From Bisbaumannia pacifica (GTDB lineage: Bacteria; Pseudomonadota; Gammaproteobacteria; Pseudomonadales; Halomonadaceae): a stretch of DNA of 64,000 bases. Under the pieces are notes generated by a model. That model saw nothing but the letters and a program-made list of their open reading frames with translations. It searched no databases and had not been told where the DNA came from. The stretch is taken from assembly GCF_007989625.1 (NCBI RefSeq), contig NZ_BJUK01000008.1, forward strand, positions 54,412 to 118,411. The letters run 5' to 3'. Position numbers and translations under genes: made by a program. Below, piece after piece: positions 34,536 to 45,645 of this stretch (positions within the stretch are counted from its first letter, which is position 1; every line of letters begins with the position of its first letter).

Positions 34536-35546
34536 TCAGCGCGCCTCGACGGCCTGGCGCGCGGCCTCCACCAGCGCTTCGCCGATCTGCGGCACCCACT
34601 CCTGGTGGACGCTCTCGGTAGCCTCAACGAAGGCCTGGTACTGGGCCTCGTTCAGCTCGGTGACCTCGACGCCGCGCTCGCGGATGGCGGCCAGGCGCTC
34701 GGCCTCCTGCTCGCGGGTCATGGCGATCTCCCACTCGCCGGCATCCACCGCCGCCTCGCGCAGGATCTCGCGGTCCGCCTCGTCCAGCGACTCCCAGACC
34801 CGGCGGTTCACGGCGAAGATCAGCGGATCGTTCATGTAGTTCCACAGGGTCAGGTGTTCCTGGCCCACCTGGTCGATGCGCGCCACGTCGAACACCGACA
34901 GCGGGTTCTCCTGGCCATCCACCGCGCCGGTGGTCAGCGCCGGCTGGGCGTCGGTCCAGCTCATCTGGGTGGGATCGGCCCCCAGGGCGCTGAAGGTGTC
35001 CTGGAAGAGCGGCGACCCCACCACGCGGATCTTCAGGCCTTCCAGGTCTTCCGGGGCGGCGATGGCGCCACGGGAGTTGGAGAGCTGGCGGAAGCCGTTC
35101 TCGCCCCAGGCCAGGGGCACCACGTCCCGCGACTCGATGGCCGCGAAGATCGTCTCGCCGGCCGCGCCGCCGGTGACCGCATCCACCGCCGCCTCGTCGG
35201 GCAGCAGGAAGGGCAGCGAGAAGAGGTTGAGCTCCGGCACCTGGGGCGACCAGTTGATGGTGGAACCCACGGCGGCATCGATCAGCCCCGAGCGCATGGC
35301 GGAGAACTCGCGGGTCTGGTCGCCGGCCACCAGCTGGGCGTTGGGATAGACCCGCATGGTGAGGCGCCCCTCGCTGCGCTCCTCCACCAGCTCGGCCCAT
35401 TTTTCGGCGGCCTGGCCCCAGGGGAAGGCGTCGGAGAGCACGGTGGAGATGGAGAGCTCGCGGGCCTGGGCCGAGAAGGCGGCGCTGAGCAGGGCGGCAC
35501 CGGCCAGGCCGGCGGCGAACTTGGTAAAGACGGAGGTGGATGACAT
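34536..35546 (-). CDS. TRAP transporter substrate-binding protein (DctP type)
   Basis: A 336-residue periplasmic binding protein; signal peptide MSSTSVFTKFAAGLAGAALL ending SAQA at about 28. Mature part has FPWGQAAEKWAELVEERSEGRLTMRVYPNAQL, the carboxylate-binding Arg region GLKIRVVGSPLFQDTFSALGADP, and MSWTDAQPALTTGAVDGQENPL. The ligand is unknown; the next cluster degrades aminophosphonates, so a related betaine or phosphonate is possible but not shown. First gene of the dctPQM operon, with a palindrome 62 bases upstream of the ATG. Confidence 0.92.
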   Translation of the reverse strand: MSSTSVFTKFAAGLAGAALLSAAFSAQARELSISTVLSDAFPWGQAAEKWAELVEERSEGRLTMRVYPNAQLVAGDQTREFSAMRSGLIDAAVGSTINWSPQVPELNLFSLPFLLPDEAAVDAVTGGAAGETIFAAIESRDVVPLAWGENGFRQLSNSRGAIAAPEDLEGLKIRVVGSPLFQDTFSALGADPTQMSWTDAQPALTTGAVDGQENPLSVFDVARIDQVGQEHLTLWNYMNDPLIFAVNRRVWESLDEADREILREAAVDAGEWEIAMTREQEAERLAAIRERGVEVTELNEAQYQAFVEATESVHQEWVPQIGEALVEAARQAVEAR

Positions 35547-35607
35547 GGCGTGTCCTTGCGAGGAAGACCGGCCGTGCTTCCCGGGCCGGTGGATTATTTT
35601 GATCACC

Positions 35608-35622
35608 GCCATATTGTATGGC
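35608..35622. promoter_or_regulatory. Palindromic operator candidate of the TRAP operon
   Basis: GCCATA-TTG-TATGGC is a perfect inverted repeat in the promoter region of the binding-protein gene, between it and a convergent-side LysR gene whose 3' end lies at 35669. The binding regulator is unknown. Confidence 0.5.
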
Positions 35623-35668
35623 AACTAACGTTGAAAAAAAGCCACACCCCATCACGCCCGTGGTTCGC

Positions 35669-36538
35669 TTATCCGGCACCGCCGCGCAAGACCTCCCGTA
35701 CCCGCGCGAACTCCCGATCGGCGGCCCCCTCGGCGGGGCGCGTCAACCAGTAGCCCTCGGCCATGGGCAGCTCGGCCGAGCTCAGACGGCACAGGCGGCC
35801 CCCGTCTAGCGCCGCCTGGCACAACGGCAGCGACCCCAGCAGCACCCCCGCCCCCGCCTCGGCGGCGCGCAGGGCCTGGACGAAGGTATCCAGGCGCAGC
35901 GCAGGCGCCGGCCCTGGGGCCTCTCCCAGGCACCGCTCCCACTCCCGCCAGCCCAACCGCGGCCCGGCCACGGCGATCCGCGGCAGGCTTCGCCACTCGC
36001 CGTCGGAAGCCAGCAGCGCGGGGGCCGCCATGGGCGTCAAGACCTCGCCGAACAGGCGATGGGCCTCGCGCCCGGGCCAGTCGCCGTCACCGAAACGGAT
36101 CTCCAGGTCGGCCTCGGCCTGGGCATAGTCGGGCCAGCGATGCATGGTCGCGAGCACCAGCTGCCGTCCGGGCAGCCGGGCGCGCAGCGCGGCCAGCCGC
36201 GGGATCACCCAGAGCTCGAGCAGCGACGCCGAGGCCATCAGGCCGAGGCGACTCCGCGGCGCCGCGAAGAGGCTGTCGGCACTCTGGGTCAGGCGCTCGA
36301 TGGCCTGCTGCACATGCGGCAGCCAGGCCTCGCCCTGGACCGAGAGGGCCACCCCTCGGGCCCGGCGCTCGAACAGCGCCACCCCCAGGCGCTCCTCCAG
36401 GTGGCGAATCCGCTGGCTGACGGCGGCCTGGGTCAGTCCCAGTTCCTCGGCCGCGGCGGTGAAGCTGCCCAGGCGCGCCGCCGCCTCGAAGACCCGGACC
36501 CACTCCAGGGAAGGCAGCAGGGCGGTGGATTTAGCCAT
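35669..36538 (-). CDS. LysR-family regulator next to tmpAB
   Basis: A 289-residue LysR regulator of the GcvA-like type. Helix-turn-helix at residues about 20-60 (LGSFTAAAEELGLTQAAVSQRIRHLEERLG). The effector domain has LEIRFGDGDWPG, the feature of this group. It is divergent from tmpA (93 bases between starts) and upstream of the TRAP operon on the same strand, so it may control tmpAB, the TRAP genes or both. LysR proteins are known to switch on aminophosphonate genes in other bacteria. Confidence 0.88.
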   Translation of the reverse strand: MAKSTALLPSLEWVRVFEAAARLGSFTAAAEELGLTQAAVSQRIRHLEERLGVALFERRARGVALSVQGEAWLPHVQQAIERLTQSADSLFAAPRSRLGLMASASLLELWVIPRLAALRARLPGRQLVLATMHRWPDYAQAEADLEIRFGDGDWPGREAHRLFGEVLTPMAAPALLASDGEWRSLPRIAVAGPRLGWREWERCLGEAPGPAPALRLDTFVQALRAAEAGAGVLLGSLPLCQAALDGGRLCRLSSAELPMAEGYWLTRPAEGAADREFARVREVLRGGAG

Positions 36539-36604
36539 AAGTTTTTTGACCCTCTCACCCTAAAAACCATTGATTGTTCTTATGTCACGACGAACGTCAA
36601 ATGA

Positions 36605-38364
<1,760 letters not shown>

Positions 38365-38388
<24 letters not shown>

Positions 38389-39261
38389 CCCGACCAGCAT
38401 CAGCGCGGTACCGAGCCACTTGATCGGCGCCGCGCGCTCGCCCAGCCACACCACGCCGAGCACCACCCCCAGGGGAATCGAGAGCTGGCGCATCGCCACC
38501 ACCAGGCTCACCTCCTCGGTACGCGCCATGGCCACCAGCACCAGCCCATAGGTGGCCAGCACCATGATCCCGGTCAGCGGCATGGCGGTGCGCTCTCGTG
38601 CCCAGAGACGCGGCAGGCGACGCCGCTCGGCGGGCAGCAGCAGCACCGTCGGCAGGCCCCAGGCCAGGGTCATCAGCGCCTGGAGCACCATGAAGGTGGC
38701 CCCGGCGGTCAGGCTGGAGTGGCCGGCGGCGAGCATCAGCGCCAGGGCCTGCTTGTCGATCAGCGAATAGCCGGCGGTGGCCACCGCCGCCAACAGGGCG
38801 AAGCCCAGCGCCGGGGTCAGATAGCTCGACGCCCGCCAGCCCCGGGGACCGGCCAGCGGCAGGCACAGGGCCCCGCTCAGGATCAGCCCCATGCCGATCA
38901 GGTCCAGGGGCGTCAGGGCACGACTACCGAGCAGGCCCAGCGAGACCAGGGGCACCAGCACCACCGGCAGGGCCCGGGCGATGGGATAGAGCACGCTGAC
39001 CTCGCCCCGGGCGTAGGCCCAGGCCAGGCCGCCCATATAGAGCATCTGGCACAGCCCCGAGGCGGCCAGCCAGCCCCAGAAGGCCGCCGGCAGCCGCGTC
39101 GGCGGCGGGCCCAGCCACAGCAGCGGCGAGAGCACCAGGGCGCCGCTGCCCATGGCCAGCACGAAGAAGGCCAGCGACGGCGTGCGCCGCTTGCCGAGCA
39201 GGTTCCAGCCGGCATGCAGGCACACCGACAGCAGCACCAGGCCCAGCGCCAGGGGGCTCAC
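38365..39261 (-). CDS. EamA/DMT-family transporter
   Basis: A 298-residue protein with ten hydrophobic segments, the duplicated EamA fold; start MSPLALGLVLLSVCLHAGWN, with LGKRRTPSLAFFVLAM and the second-half repeat ATYGLVLVAMARTEEVSLVVAMRQLSIPLGVVLGV. Such proteins move small metabolites, often outward. Its ATG overlaps the stop of the FAD oxidoreductase gene (ATGA), so it is the last gene of the phosphonate operon and might export a by-product such as an amine, or import a substrate. The substrate is unknown. Confidence 0.88.
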
Positions 39262-40655
39262 GAGGCGAGCTTGTCGGACTTGCCCGCCGCCGCGGCGAAG
39301 CCGGCCAGCCAGTCGTCCCAGGGCCGCGGCCGGCGCTCTCGGTCCTCGGCGCGCTCCTTGCGGCGAATGGCGTTGCGCACCATCAGCGAGCCCAGGTAAC
39401 GCGCCGGCTCCGGCGGGAAGCGCCCCAACGGCCCCCGGGCCAGCGGCGAACGACTCCAGGCATTGTCCTGCCCCAGCACCAGGGCGCTGAGCAGCTTGGC
39501 GCCCATCCGCGTCGGCCCCACGCCGTTCCCCGAGTAGCCGAGGCCATAGACGATATTGGCGTGCCCCGGCAAGGCGCCGAAGAACGGCAGCCCGGTCACC
39601 GAGCGATCCGAGGGGCCGGTCCAGCTGGCCGCCAGCGGCACCCCGGCGAGACTCGGGAAGAACGCCGCCAGGCGCCGGGAGAGCGGCTCCCGATAGCGGG
39701 ACGGGCGATCGAAGAGGTCATGGACGTGCCCGCCGAAGGCGAAGGTATTGCCGCCCTTGCCGAGCATCAGCCGCCCCGCCGGGGTGCTGCGGTAGTAGTG
39801 CACGAAGGTGCGCGAGTCGAGCACCGAGACGCCATCGGCCAGGCCCGTGGCCGCCAGCGCCTCGGGGGCCGGCTCGGTGATCACCATGTCGCTGGAGACG
39901 ATGGCGATGGTGCGCCGGAACTCGGGGAACAGCCGCGCCATCCAGGCGTTGGTGGCCAGCACCACGCGCTCGGCGACGATCCGTCCGCCCGGGGTGATCA
40001 CCCGCGCCGGGCGGCCCCGCTCGAGGGCACGCAGGGGCGTGCCCTCGAACAGTTCGACGCCCTGCTCCCGGGCCACGCGGCGCAGGCCGCGCACCAGCTT
40101 GGCCGGCTGCACCGTGGCCGCGCGGGGCGAGAACCAGCCCTGGCGGTGGCACGACGAACCGCTGCGCCGCTGCACCTCGGCCGCCTCCAGCGCCGCGAAG
40201 CTGCCGATGCCGCGCTCGGCCAGGCCATCCATCAGCGGCGCGATGGCCGCCTGCTGGGCGCGATTGGTGGCGGTGAACAGGGTGCCGTCGTGGCGAAACT
40301 CGGCGTCGATGCCGTGCTCGCGGCAGAAGTCGCCGATCTCCGCGGCACAGCGTTCCGATTCGGCCACCAGGCGCAGCGCCTCCGCGTCGCCGAACAGCCG
40401 CTGCAGGGTCGGGTACTTGCTGGCCCAGCCCAGCACGCAGCCGCCATTGCGGCCGCTGGCGCCGGCCCCGCAGATGTCCGCCTCGATCAGCGCCACGCTC
40501 AGGCAGGGGGCCTGGCGACGCAGTTCGAGGGCGGTCCACAGGCCGGTGTAGCCGCCGCCGACGATGCAGACGTCGACGCGTAGCTCCCGATCCAGGGGCG
40601 GCGCCGGCGGCTCCGGCATCGTCTCCAGCGCCTGGTTCAACCAGAAGGGTCGCAT
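39258..40655 (-). CDS. FAD-dependent amine oxidoreductase in the aminophosphonate cluster
   Basis: A 465-residue flavoenzyme of the DAO/glycine-oxidase-like family. Start MRPFWLNQALETM follows GCGAGGAGCGTGTC. The dinucleotide motif is VDVCIVGGGYTGLWTALEL (about residues 28-46); the ending has FFGALPGHANIVYGLGYSGNGVGP. Enzymes of this type next to phnW/phnX have been reported to oxidise N-methyl-AEP and AEP to phosphonoacetaldehyde, giving an alternative entry to PhnX. Position directly after phnX supports that role here, but the substrate is inferred. Overlaps the DMT transporter gene by four bases. Confidence 0.85.
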   Translation of the reverse strand: MRPFWLNQALETMPEPPAPPLDRELRVDVCIVGGGYTGLWTALELRRQAPCLSVALIEADICGAGASGRNGGCVLGWASKYPTLQRLFGDAEALRLVAESERCAAEIGDFCREHGIDAEFRHDGTLFTATNRAQQAAIAPLMDGLAERGIGSFAALEAAEVQRRSGSSCHRQGWFSPRAATVQPAKLVRGLRRVAREQGVELFEGTPLRALERGRPARVITPGGRIVAERVVLATNAWMARLFPEFRRTIAIVSSDMVITEPAPEALAATGLADGVSVLDSRTFVHYYRSTPAGRLMLGKGGNTFAFGGHVHDLFDRPSRYREPLSRRLAAFFPSLAGVPLAASWTGPSDRSVTGLPFFGALPGHANIVYGLGYSGNGVGPTRMGAKLLSALVLGQDNAWSRSPLARGPLGRFPPEPARYLGSLMVRNAIRRKERAEDRERRPRPWDDWLAGFAAAAGKSDKLAS

Positions 40656-40713
40656 GACACGCTCCTCGCGATAGGGGCCACGCCGGAGCGACGCCGGAGT
40701 GGCAGGGATCCGC

Positions 40714-40743
40714 CCCCCTTGCCCCGAGGGCGAGGCAAGGGGG
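40714..40743 (-). other. Intercistronic hairpin between phnX and the FAD oxidoreductase
   Basis: Ten-base-pair stem CCCCCTTGCC/GGCAAGGGGG with a 10-base loop in the 106-base gap. No T-run follows, so an mRNA-stabilising or partial-termination role is more likely than a full stop. Confidence 0.5.
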
Positions 40744-40761
40744 TACCGCTCAAGTCCCGCG

Positions 40762-41580
40762 TCAGGGGCGCTCGCCCCGCGCCAGGCGGGCATCGATCTC
40801 GGCCACCACCGCCGGCAGCTCGGCGATGGTATCGATCATGAAGTGCGGCCGGGCGGGGGCGAACTGTGCCTCGATGCGCCCGCGACGCTCGGCCAGCTCG
40901 GCGTCATCCAGGTCGCGATAGGCGGCGTAGTCGAGCCCCAGGGCGTTGCCCGAGCAGGTCAGTGCCACCGTCCACATGCCGGCACTGCGCCCCTCGAGAA
41001 TGCCCGGCGCGGTGTCGTCCACCTTGACGCAGGCGGCCACGTCGCTCACGCCCAGGGCGATCACGTTGGCCAGCGCCTGGGCCGGATGCGGGCGGCCGTT
41101 GGGCACCTCGTCGGTGGCGACGACATGATCGGCCACATAGCCGTTGGCCCGGGCCCGGGCCACCACCTGCTCCATCACCACGGCGGGATAACCGGAGCAG
41201 GAGCCGATCGTCAGGCCCCGCTCGCGCAGCGCGGCGATGGCCTCGAGCGCCCCGGGGATCAGCGCCGAGTGCTCGCCGATCTTGGCGATCTGCAGCGGCA
41301 TGAAACGCTCGTAGAGGGCCGTGACGTCCTCATCGCTGGGGGCATGCCCCACCGCCGCCTCGAAGCGCGCGGCGATGGCCGGGACGTCGCAGAGGGTGCG
41401 GATATGGTCCCACTTGCCCATGCCCATGGGCCCGCGGGCCTCTTCCAGGCTGAGGTCGACGCCCAGCTCGGCGAAGGCCTCGACGAAGATCTGGGTGGGG
41501 GCGAAGGAGCCGAAGTCCACCACGGTGCCGGCCCAGTCGAGGATGGCGCATTGCAAGCGGTCGGGGGATTGATAGTGCAT
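40762..41580 (-). CDS. phnX: Phosphonoacetaldehyde hydrolase
   Basis: A 272-residue HAD-superfamily enzyme that cleaves the C-P bond of phosphonoacetaldehyde to acetaldehyde and phosphate. The nucleophile Asp15 is in [10 protein letters not shown] and the Schiff-base Lys56 in [11 protein letters not shown], both diagnostic. Then [11 protein letters not shown] and the Mg-binding [11 protein letters not shown]. It follows phnW by 18 bases and completes the classical PhnW-PhnX route. Length equals that of known PhnX proteins. Confidence 0.97.
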   Translation of the reverse strand: MHYQSPDRLQCAILDWAGTVVDFGSFAPTQIFVEAFAELGVDLSLEEARGPMGMGKWDHIRTLCDVPAIAARFEAAVGHAPSDEDVTALYERFMPLQIAKIGEHSALIPGALEAIAALRERGLTIGSCSGYPAVVMEQVVARARANGYVADHVVATDEVPNGRPHPAQALANVIALGVSDVAACVKVDDTAPGILEGRSAGMWTVALTCSGNALGLDYAAYRDLDDAELAERRGRIEAQFAPARPHFMIDTIAELPAVVAEIDARLARGERP

Positions 41581-41598
41581 CGGGATCTCTCCGGTGAG

Positions 41599-42726
41599 TC
41601 AGGCGGCGGGACGGCAGTCGTCCACGCCCAGGGTGGCCAGGGCGGCGTCCACGGCCTCCAGCAGTCGAGCGATCACGGCGACATCGAGGCGGCCGATGCT
41701 GCCGATGCGGAAGCTCTCCACCTCGGTGAGCTTGCCGGGGTAGATGATGAAGCCGCGAGCCTTGAGCTCGGCGTAGAAGCGCGGGAAGTCGAAGCCGGGA
41801 TGGGCGGGGCTGAGGAAGGTGGTGATGATCGGCGACAGCCAGCGATCCTCCAGCAGGGTCGCGAAGCCCCGTCGGCGCATGCCCGCCACCAGGGCATCGC
41901 GATTGGCGGTATAGCGGGCCAGGCGTCCGGCCACCCCGCCCTCGGCATCGTGCTCGTCGAGGGCCTGGCGGAAGGCCGCCACCACATGGGTGGGTGGCGT
42001 ATAGCGCCACTGGCCGGTGCGCTCCAGGTAGCGCCATTGATCGTGTAGGTCGAGGGAGAGCGAGTGACAGCGCCCCGAGGCGGCCGCCAGGGCGTCGCGA
42101 CGGGCGATCACGAAGCCGAAGCCGGGCACGCCCTCGAAGCACTTGTTGGCCGACGAGACCAGCGCCAGGAAGGGGGTGCGCCGGGCGTCCACCGGCACGG
42201 CGCCGAAGGCACTCATGGAATCGACGATCAGCTCGCGTCCCTCGGCGGCCACCGCCTCGGCGATGGCCGCCAGGGGGTTGAGGATGCCGGAGCTGGTCTC
42301 GCAGTGGATCACCGCCACATAGCCGATGGCGGGATTGGCCTTCAGCCGCTCGGCGACCGCTCGGGGGCTGGGCGGGGCGGTATCGCCGCTGTCGAGCACC
42401 TCGAAGGGGCGCCCCATGCGCTCGAGCAGGGCGGCCAGGCGTTTGCCGTAGGCGCCGTTGCTCAGCACCAGGGTGGTGCGCGCCGGGTCGATCAGGGTGC
42501 CGAGTGCCGCCTCCACGGCGAAGGTGCCGCTGCCCTGCAGCGGCACGCAGGCATGGCTGTCCCGGGCATTGGCGTGGGCCAGCAGGCGCCGGCAGATCTC
42601 GGCGGTCATGGCATTGAAGTCGCTGTCCCAGGAGCCCCAGTCGCGGCGCATGGCGGCCTTGACGGTGGCGCTGGTGGTCAGCGGCCCCGGGGTCAGCAGG
42701 TAGGGGTCGGTCATGGCATCAAGCAT
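41599..42726 (-). CDS. phnW: 2-aminoethylphosphonate:pyruvate transaminase
   Basis: A 375-residue PLP enzyme converting 2-aminoethylphosphonate and pyruvate to phosphonoacetaldehyde and alanine. Seen: [54 protein letters not shown] with the PLP Asp, and the Schiff-base Lys in [16 protein letters not shown]. Two starts are possible, MLDAMTDPY (42726) and MTDPY (42714); neither has a good Shine-Dalgarno. The first ATG directly abuts a GntR-type operator. A reading frame continues far upstream across the permease gene, but it is not coding there. Confidence 0.96.
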   Translation of the reverse strand: MLDAMTDPYLLTPGPLTTSATVKAAMRRDWGSWDSDFNAMTAEICRRLLAHANARDSHACVPLQGSGTFAVEAALGTLIDPARTTLVLSNGAYGKRLAALLERMGRPFEVLDSGDTAPPSPRAVAERLKANPAIGYVAVIHCETSSGILNPLAAIAEAVAAEGRELIVDSMSAFGAVPVDARRTPFLALVSSANKCFEGVPGFGFVIARRDALAAASGRCHSLSLDLHDQWRYLERTGQWRYTPPTHVVAAFRQALDEHDAEGGVAGRLARYTANRDALVAGMRRRGFATLLEDRWLSPIITTFLSPAHPGFDFPRFYAELKARGFIIYPGKLTEVESFRIGSIGRLDVAVIARLLEAVDAALATLGVDDCRPAA

Positions 42727-42738
42727 TGGTCTATACCA
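42727..42738. promoter_or_regulatory. HutC/GntR-type operator at the phnW start
   Basis: TGGTCTATACCA (minus strand TGGTATAGACCA) fits the HutC-subfamily pattern GT-N-TA-N-AC and has the same core as the site at 46718-46731. It touches the first possible phnW start codon, so bound repressor would block transcription through or initiation at phnW. Confidence 0.7.
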
Positions 42739-42766
42739 GTGGATCTGATGAAAATTTTTTGGAGGT

Positions 42767-42783
42767 GGCGGGCCTAGCCCGCC
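42767..42783. other. Hairpin over the permease stop codon
   Basis: GGCGGGC-CTA-GCCCGCC, a 7-base-pair stem whose loop is the permease stop codon. In the minus direction an AT stretch follows after six bases; it may slow readthrough into phnW. Confidence 0.4.
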
Positions 42784-44468
42784 TGGCGCCACGCCTGGGC
42801 GCGAGTCAACAGCAGATGGCTGAGTGCCGCATGGGCGAGCTTGACCGCCAGGGAGGTGAAGAAGATCAGCACCGCCATGGCCGCCGCGCTGGCGAAATAG
42901 CCGGCCTCGTCCAGGTGCATCACCGCCACCGAGGCCAAGCGGGTGTCGCTGGTGTAGAGGAAAACCACCGCCGACACCGTGGTCATGGCGTTGACGAAGA
43001 GGTACACCGAGATATCCAGCACCGCCGGCAGCGAGACCGGCAGGGTCACGCGGCGGAAGGTCACCCAGAAGGGCACCTTGAGGGAGGCGCCGACCGCCTC
43101 GAACTCCGGGTCGAGCTGCTTGAGGGCGGTCACCGAGGTGAGGTGGCAGACGGTGTAGAAGTGCACCAGGGTGTTGAGCACCAGGATCGCCAGGGTGCCG
43201 TAGAGCCAGTTCAGGGGGTTGCCGGCCTGGTTGAAGAAGAAGATATAGGCCAGGCCCAGCACCATACCCGGCACCGCCATGGGCAGCATGGCCAGGAAGT
43301 GCAGCCCCTGACGCAGCACCCGGTAGCCGTCGCTCTTCTCGATCAGCCAGGCATTGAAGAAGATCACCAGGGTGCCGATCAGCGCCACCGAGAAGGCCAG
43401 CTTCAGGGAGTTGAACCAGGATGCCCAGCCGCCCCCGGCCAGCATCTCGAAGGCGTAGTGCTCGAGGGTCAGCGACAGGTTGTAGGGCCAGAACTGCACC
43501 AGGGAGGCGTAGATGGCGGTGCCGATCACCAGCAGGATGGCCGCCCCCACGGCGTAGCAGAGCCCCGCGAAGGCCCAGTCGCGCAGTGGGCTCGGCGTGG
43601 GCCGCCAGGGCACCGCCCGGGCGGAGAGCTGAGCCACCTGACGGCGCTGGATCCAGCGATCCACCACGAAGGAGGCCAGGGCCGGCAGCAGTAGGATCAC
43701 GCTGACCACGGCGCCCATCTGGAAGTTCTGCTGTCCCACCACCTGACGGTAGACGTCGGTGGCCAGCACGCTGAACTGGCCGCCAATGATCTTGGGCACG
43801 CCGAAGTCGGTGATCGCCAGGGTAAAGACCACGAAGGCGCAGGAGATCAGCCCATAACGGGCCCCGGGCAGGGTGATGGTCAGAAAGCTGCGCCACTTGG
43901 GGGTGCCCAGCGCCTCGGCGGCCTCGTAGAGGCGGGCGTCGCTGGTGGAGAGCGCCGTGGTCAGGATCATCAGCGCATGGGGGAAGATCCAGAAGCACAT
44001 GCCCAGCACGATGCCGATGGGGCCGTAGATGCTCTGTCCCATCAGTACCTCGCGGAACCAGCCCTGGTTGCCGAACAGATAGACCAGGCTGATGGCCGGC
44101 AGCAGCGAGGGCGCCAGGATCGGCAGCACGGCCAGCATGCGGAACAGCCGCTTGCCGGGCATGCAGGTGCGGGTGATGCCGTAGGCGCAGAGGAAGGCCA
44201 GGCCCACCACCAGGGCGGTGCTGGTCAAGGCCACCGTCAGGGAGTTGACGATGGAGCCCACCAGGGCCGGCGTCTGCACATAGCGAGCGAAGTTGGCCAG
44301 GCCGACGAAATCGCCGGCGCGATCCTGGAGGCTCTTGACCAGCATGCTGGCCAGCGGGAAGAGCAGGCCCACCACCAGCAGGGCCAGGGCCGCCAGCAGC
44401 ACCAGCAGGCGCACCAGCGCCTCGCCGGAGAGCCACCGCGCCCCGTGCATCACAAACGCCCCCCTCAT
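42774..44468 (-). CDS. AEP-type ABC transporter permease, two permease domains fused
   Basis: A 564-residue inner-membrane protein with about 12 helices. It is a tandem fusion of two BPD-type permease domains: the first EAA-loop region is [26 protein letters not shown] (about residue 200-225), the second [25 protein letters not shown] (about 460-485). This matches the fused permease of the putative 2-aminoethylphosphonate transporter family (PhnU2-like). It starts at the ATG that overlaps the ATPase stop (ATGA); a second ATG six codons later is possible. It forms the import channel together with the ATPase and binding protein. Confidence 0.92.
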   Translation of the reverse strand: MRGAFVMHGARWLSGEALVRLLVLLAALALLVVGLLFPLASMLVKSLQDRAGDFVGLANFARYVQTPALVGSIVNSLTVALTSTALVVGLAFLCAYGITRTCMPGKRLFRMLAVLPILAPSLLPAISLVYLFGNQGWFREVLMGQSIYGPIGIVLGMCFWIFPHALMILTTALSTSDARLYEAAEALGTPKWRSFLTITLPGARYGLISCAFVVFTLAITDFGVPKIIGGQFSVLATDVYRQVVGQQNFQMGAVVSVILLLPALASFVVDRWIQRRQVAQLSARAVPWRPTPSPLRDWAFAGLCYAVGAAILLVIGTAIYASLVQFWPYNLSLTLEHYAFEMLAGGGWASWFNSLKLAFSVALIGTLVIFFNAWLIEKSDGYRVLRQGLHFLAMLPMAVPGMVLGLAYIFFFNQAGNPLNWLYGTLAILVLNTLVHFYTVCHLTSVTALKQLDPEFEAVGASLKVPFWVTFRRVTLPVSLPAVLDISVYLFVNAMTTVSAVVFLYTSDTRLASVAVMHLDEAGYFASAAAMAVLIFFTSLAVKLAHAALSHLLLTRAQAWRQAG

Positions 44469-45595
44469 GCCCGCGCCTCCCGGCCCGGATAGAGGCGCAG
44501 CGCCTCGCTGGGCAGCAGGACCCCCAGACTCGCACCGGGCGCCAGGCCCAGGGCCTCGGCGTCGCGCACGGCGATATCCGCGACCAGCGCCTGGCCGGTC
44601 TCCGTCAGGGTCAGGCCGACGCGCAGGAAGGCGCCCAGGAACTCGACATGCTCGACCCGGGCCGACAGCCCCTCGTTCGCGGCACACAACTTGACCGCCT
44701 CGGGGCGGATGGCCAAACGGGCGCGGCTATCGCCGGCGCAGTCATGGGCCGGGCAATCCAGGCGACGCCGGCCCAGGCGCAGGGCGTGAGCGCCGTCGGG
44801 ACGCACCTCGAGGAAGTTCATGCTGCCGATGAACTCCGCCACGAAGGCGCTGGCCGGTCGGCGGTAGATCTCGGCCGGGGTCCCCACCTGCTCGATGGTG
44901 CCGTGATTCATCACCACGATGCGGTCGGCCATGGCCAGGGCCTCCTCCTGATCGTGGGTGACCATGATGGTGGTCACCCCCAGGCGCGCCTGCAGGGCCT
45001 TGATCTGGCCGCGCAGGTGCACCCGCACCCGGGCATCCAGGGCCGAGAGCGGCTCATCGAGCAACAGCAGGCCCGGCTCGGTGGCCAGGGCGCGAGCCAG
45101 GGCGACCCGCTGCTGCTGGCCGCCGGAGAGCGCCGCCGGGTACTTGGCCTCGCTGCCGGCCAGGTCCACCAGGGCCAGCAGCTCGGCGACCCGCGCGCGG
45201 ATCCAGGCACGGTCATCGCGGCGGTTGCGCAACCCGTAGGCCACGTTGTCGAACACCGTCAGGTTGGGGAAGAGCGCATAGGACTGGAAGACGATGCCGA
45301 AATCCCGGGCCTGGGGCGGCAGCCGCGAGATATCGCGGCCGCGCTGGATGATGCGCCCGGCACTCTGGGGCGCCAGGCCGGCGATGGCCCGCAGCAGGGT
45401 GGTCTTGCCGCAGCCGGAGGGGCCCAGGAAGCAGACGAATTCGCCCTCGCGGATGGCCAGATCGATCTCGCGCAGGGCGGTGAATTGGCCGAAACGCTTG
45501 GTCAGGCCACTGATCTCGAGATGCAGCCCCGCCTCGGCCACGGTGGCCCGGTCGGTGCCGGCCGCGGGAGACAGGGGAGCGGTCAGGGTAGGCAT
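44465..45595 (-). CDS. AEP-type ABC transporter ATP-binding protein
   Basis: A 376-residue ATPase of the CysA/PotA group. Walker [10 protein letters not shown] at about residue 60, signature [15 protein letters not shown], Walker [13 protein letters not shown], switch His in [10 protein letters not shown], and a C-terminal TOBE domain (about 290-376). A 25-residue tail precedes the start of the domain. The start [10 protein letters not shown] follows GGAGTT. Sits between binding-protein and permease genes of the aminophosphonate importer. Confidence 0.93.
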   Translation of the reverse strand: MPTLTAPLSPAAGTDRATVAEAGLHLEISGLTKRFGQFTALREIDLAIREGEFVCFLGPSGCGKTTLLRAIAGLAPQSAGRIIQRGRDISRLPPQARDFGIVFQSYALFPNLTVFDNVAYGLRNRRDDRAWIRARVAELLALVDLAGSEAKYPAALSGGQQQRVALARALATEPGLLLLDEPLSALDARVRVHLRGQIKALQARLGVTTIMVTHDQEEALAMADRIVVMNHGTIEQVGTPAEIYRRPASAFVAEFIGSMNFLEVRPDGAHALRLGRRRLDCPAHDCAGDSRARLAIRPEAVKLCAANEGLSARVEHVEFLGAFLRVGLTLTETGQALVADIAVRDAEALGLAPGASLGVLLPSEALRLYPGREARA

Positions 45596-45608
45596 GGGAT
45601 AACTCCTG

Positions 45609-45631
45609 GCCCCGGCGCCGAACGCCGGGGC
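45609..45631 (-). other. Intercistronic hairpin after the binding-protein gene
   Basis: Nine-base-pair stem with a 5-base loop between the abundant binding-protein cistron and the ATPase cistron; no T-run. Such structures usually protect the upstream message and lower downstream expression. Confidence 0.55.
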
Positions 45632-45645
45632 GTTGACGACGGGAC

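Noticed and set aside
41599..44535. A 978-codon open frame that includes phnW and continues antisense-frame through the permease gene
   Set aside because: The first two thirds are Arg/Gly/Pro-rich out-of-frame sequence of the permease; only the last 375 codons match PhnW.
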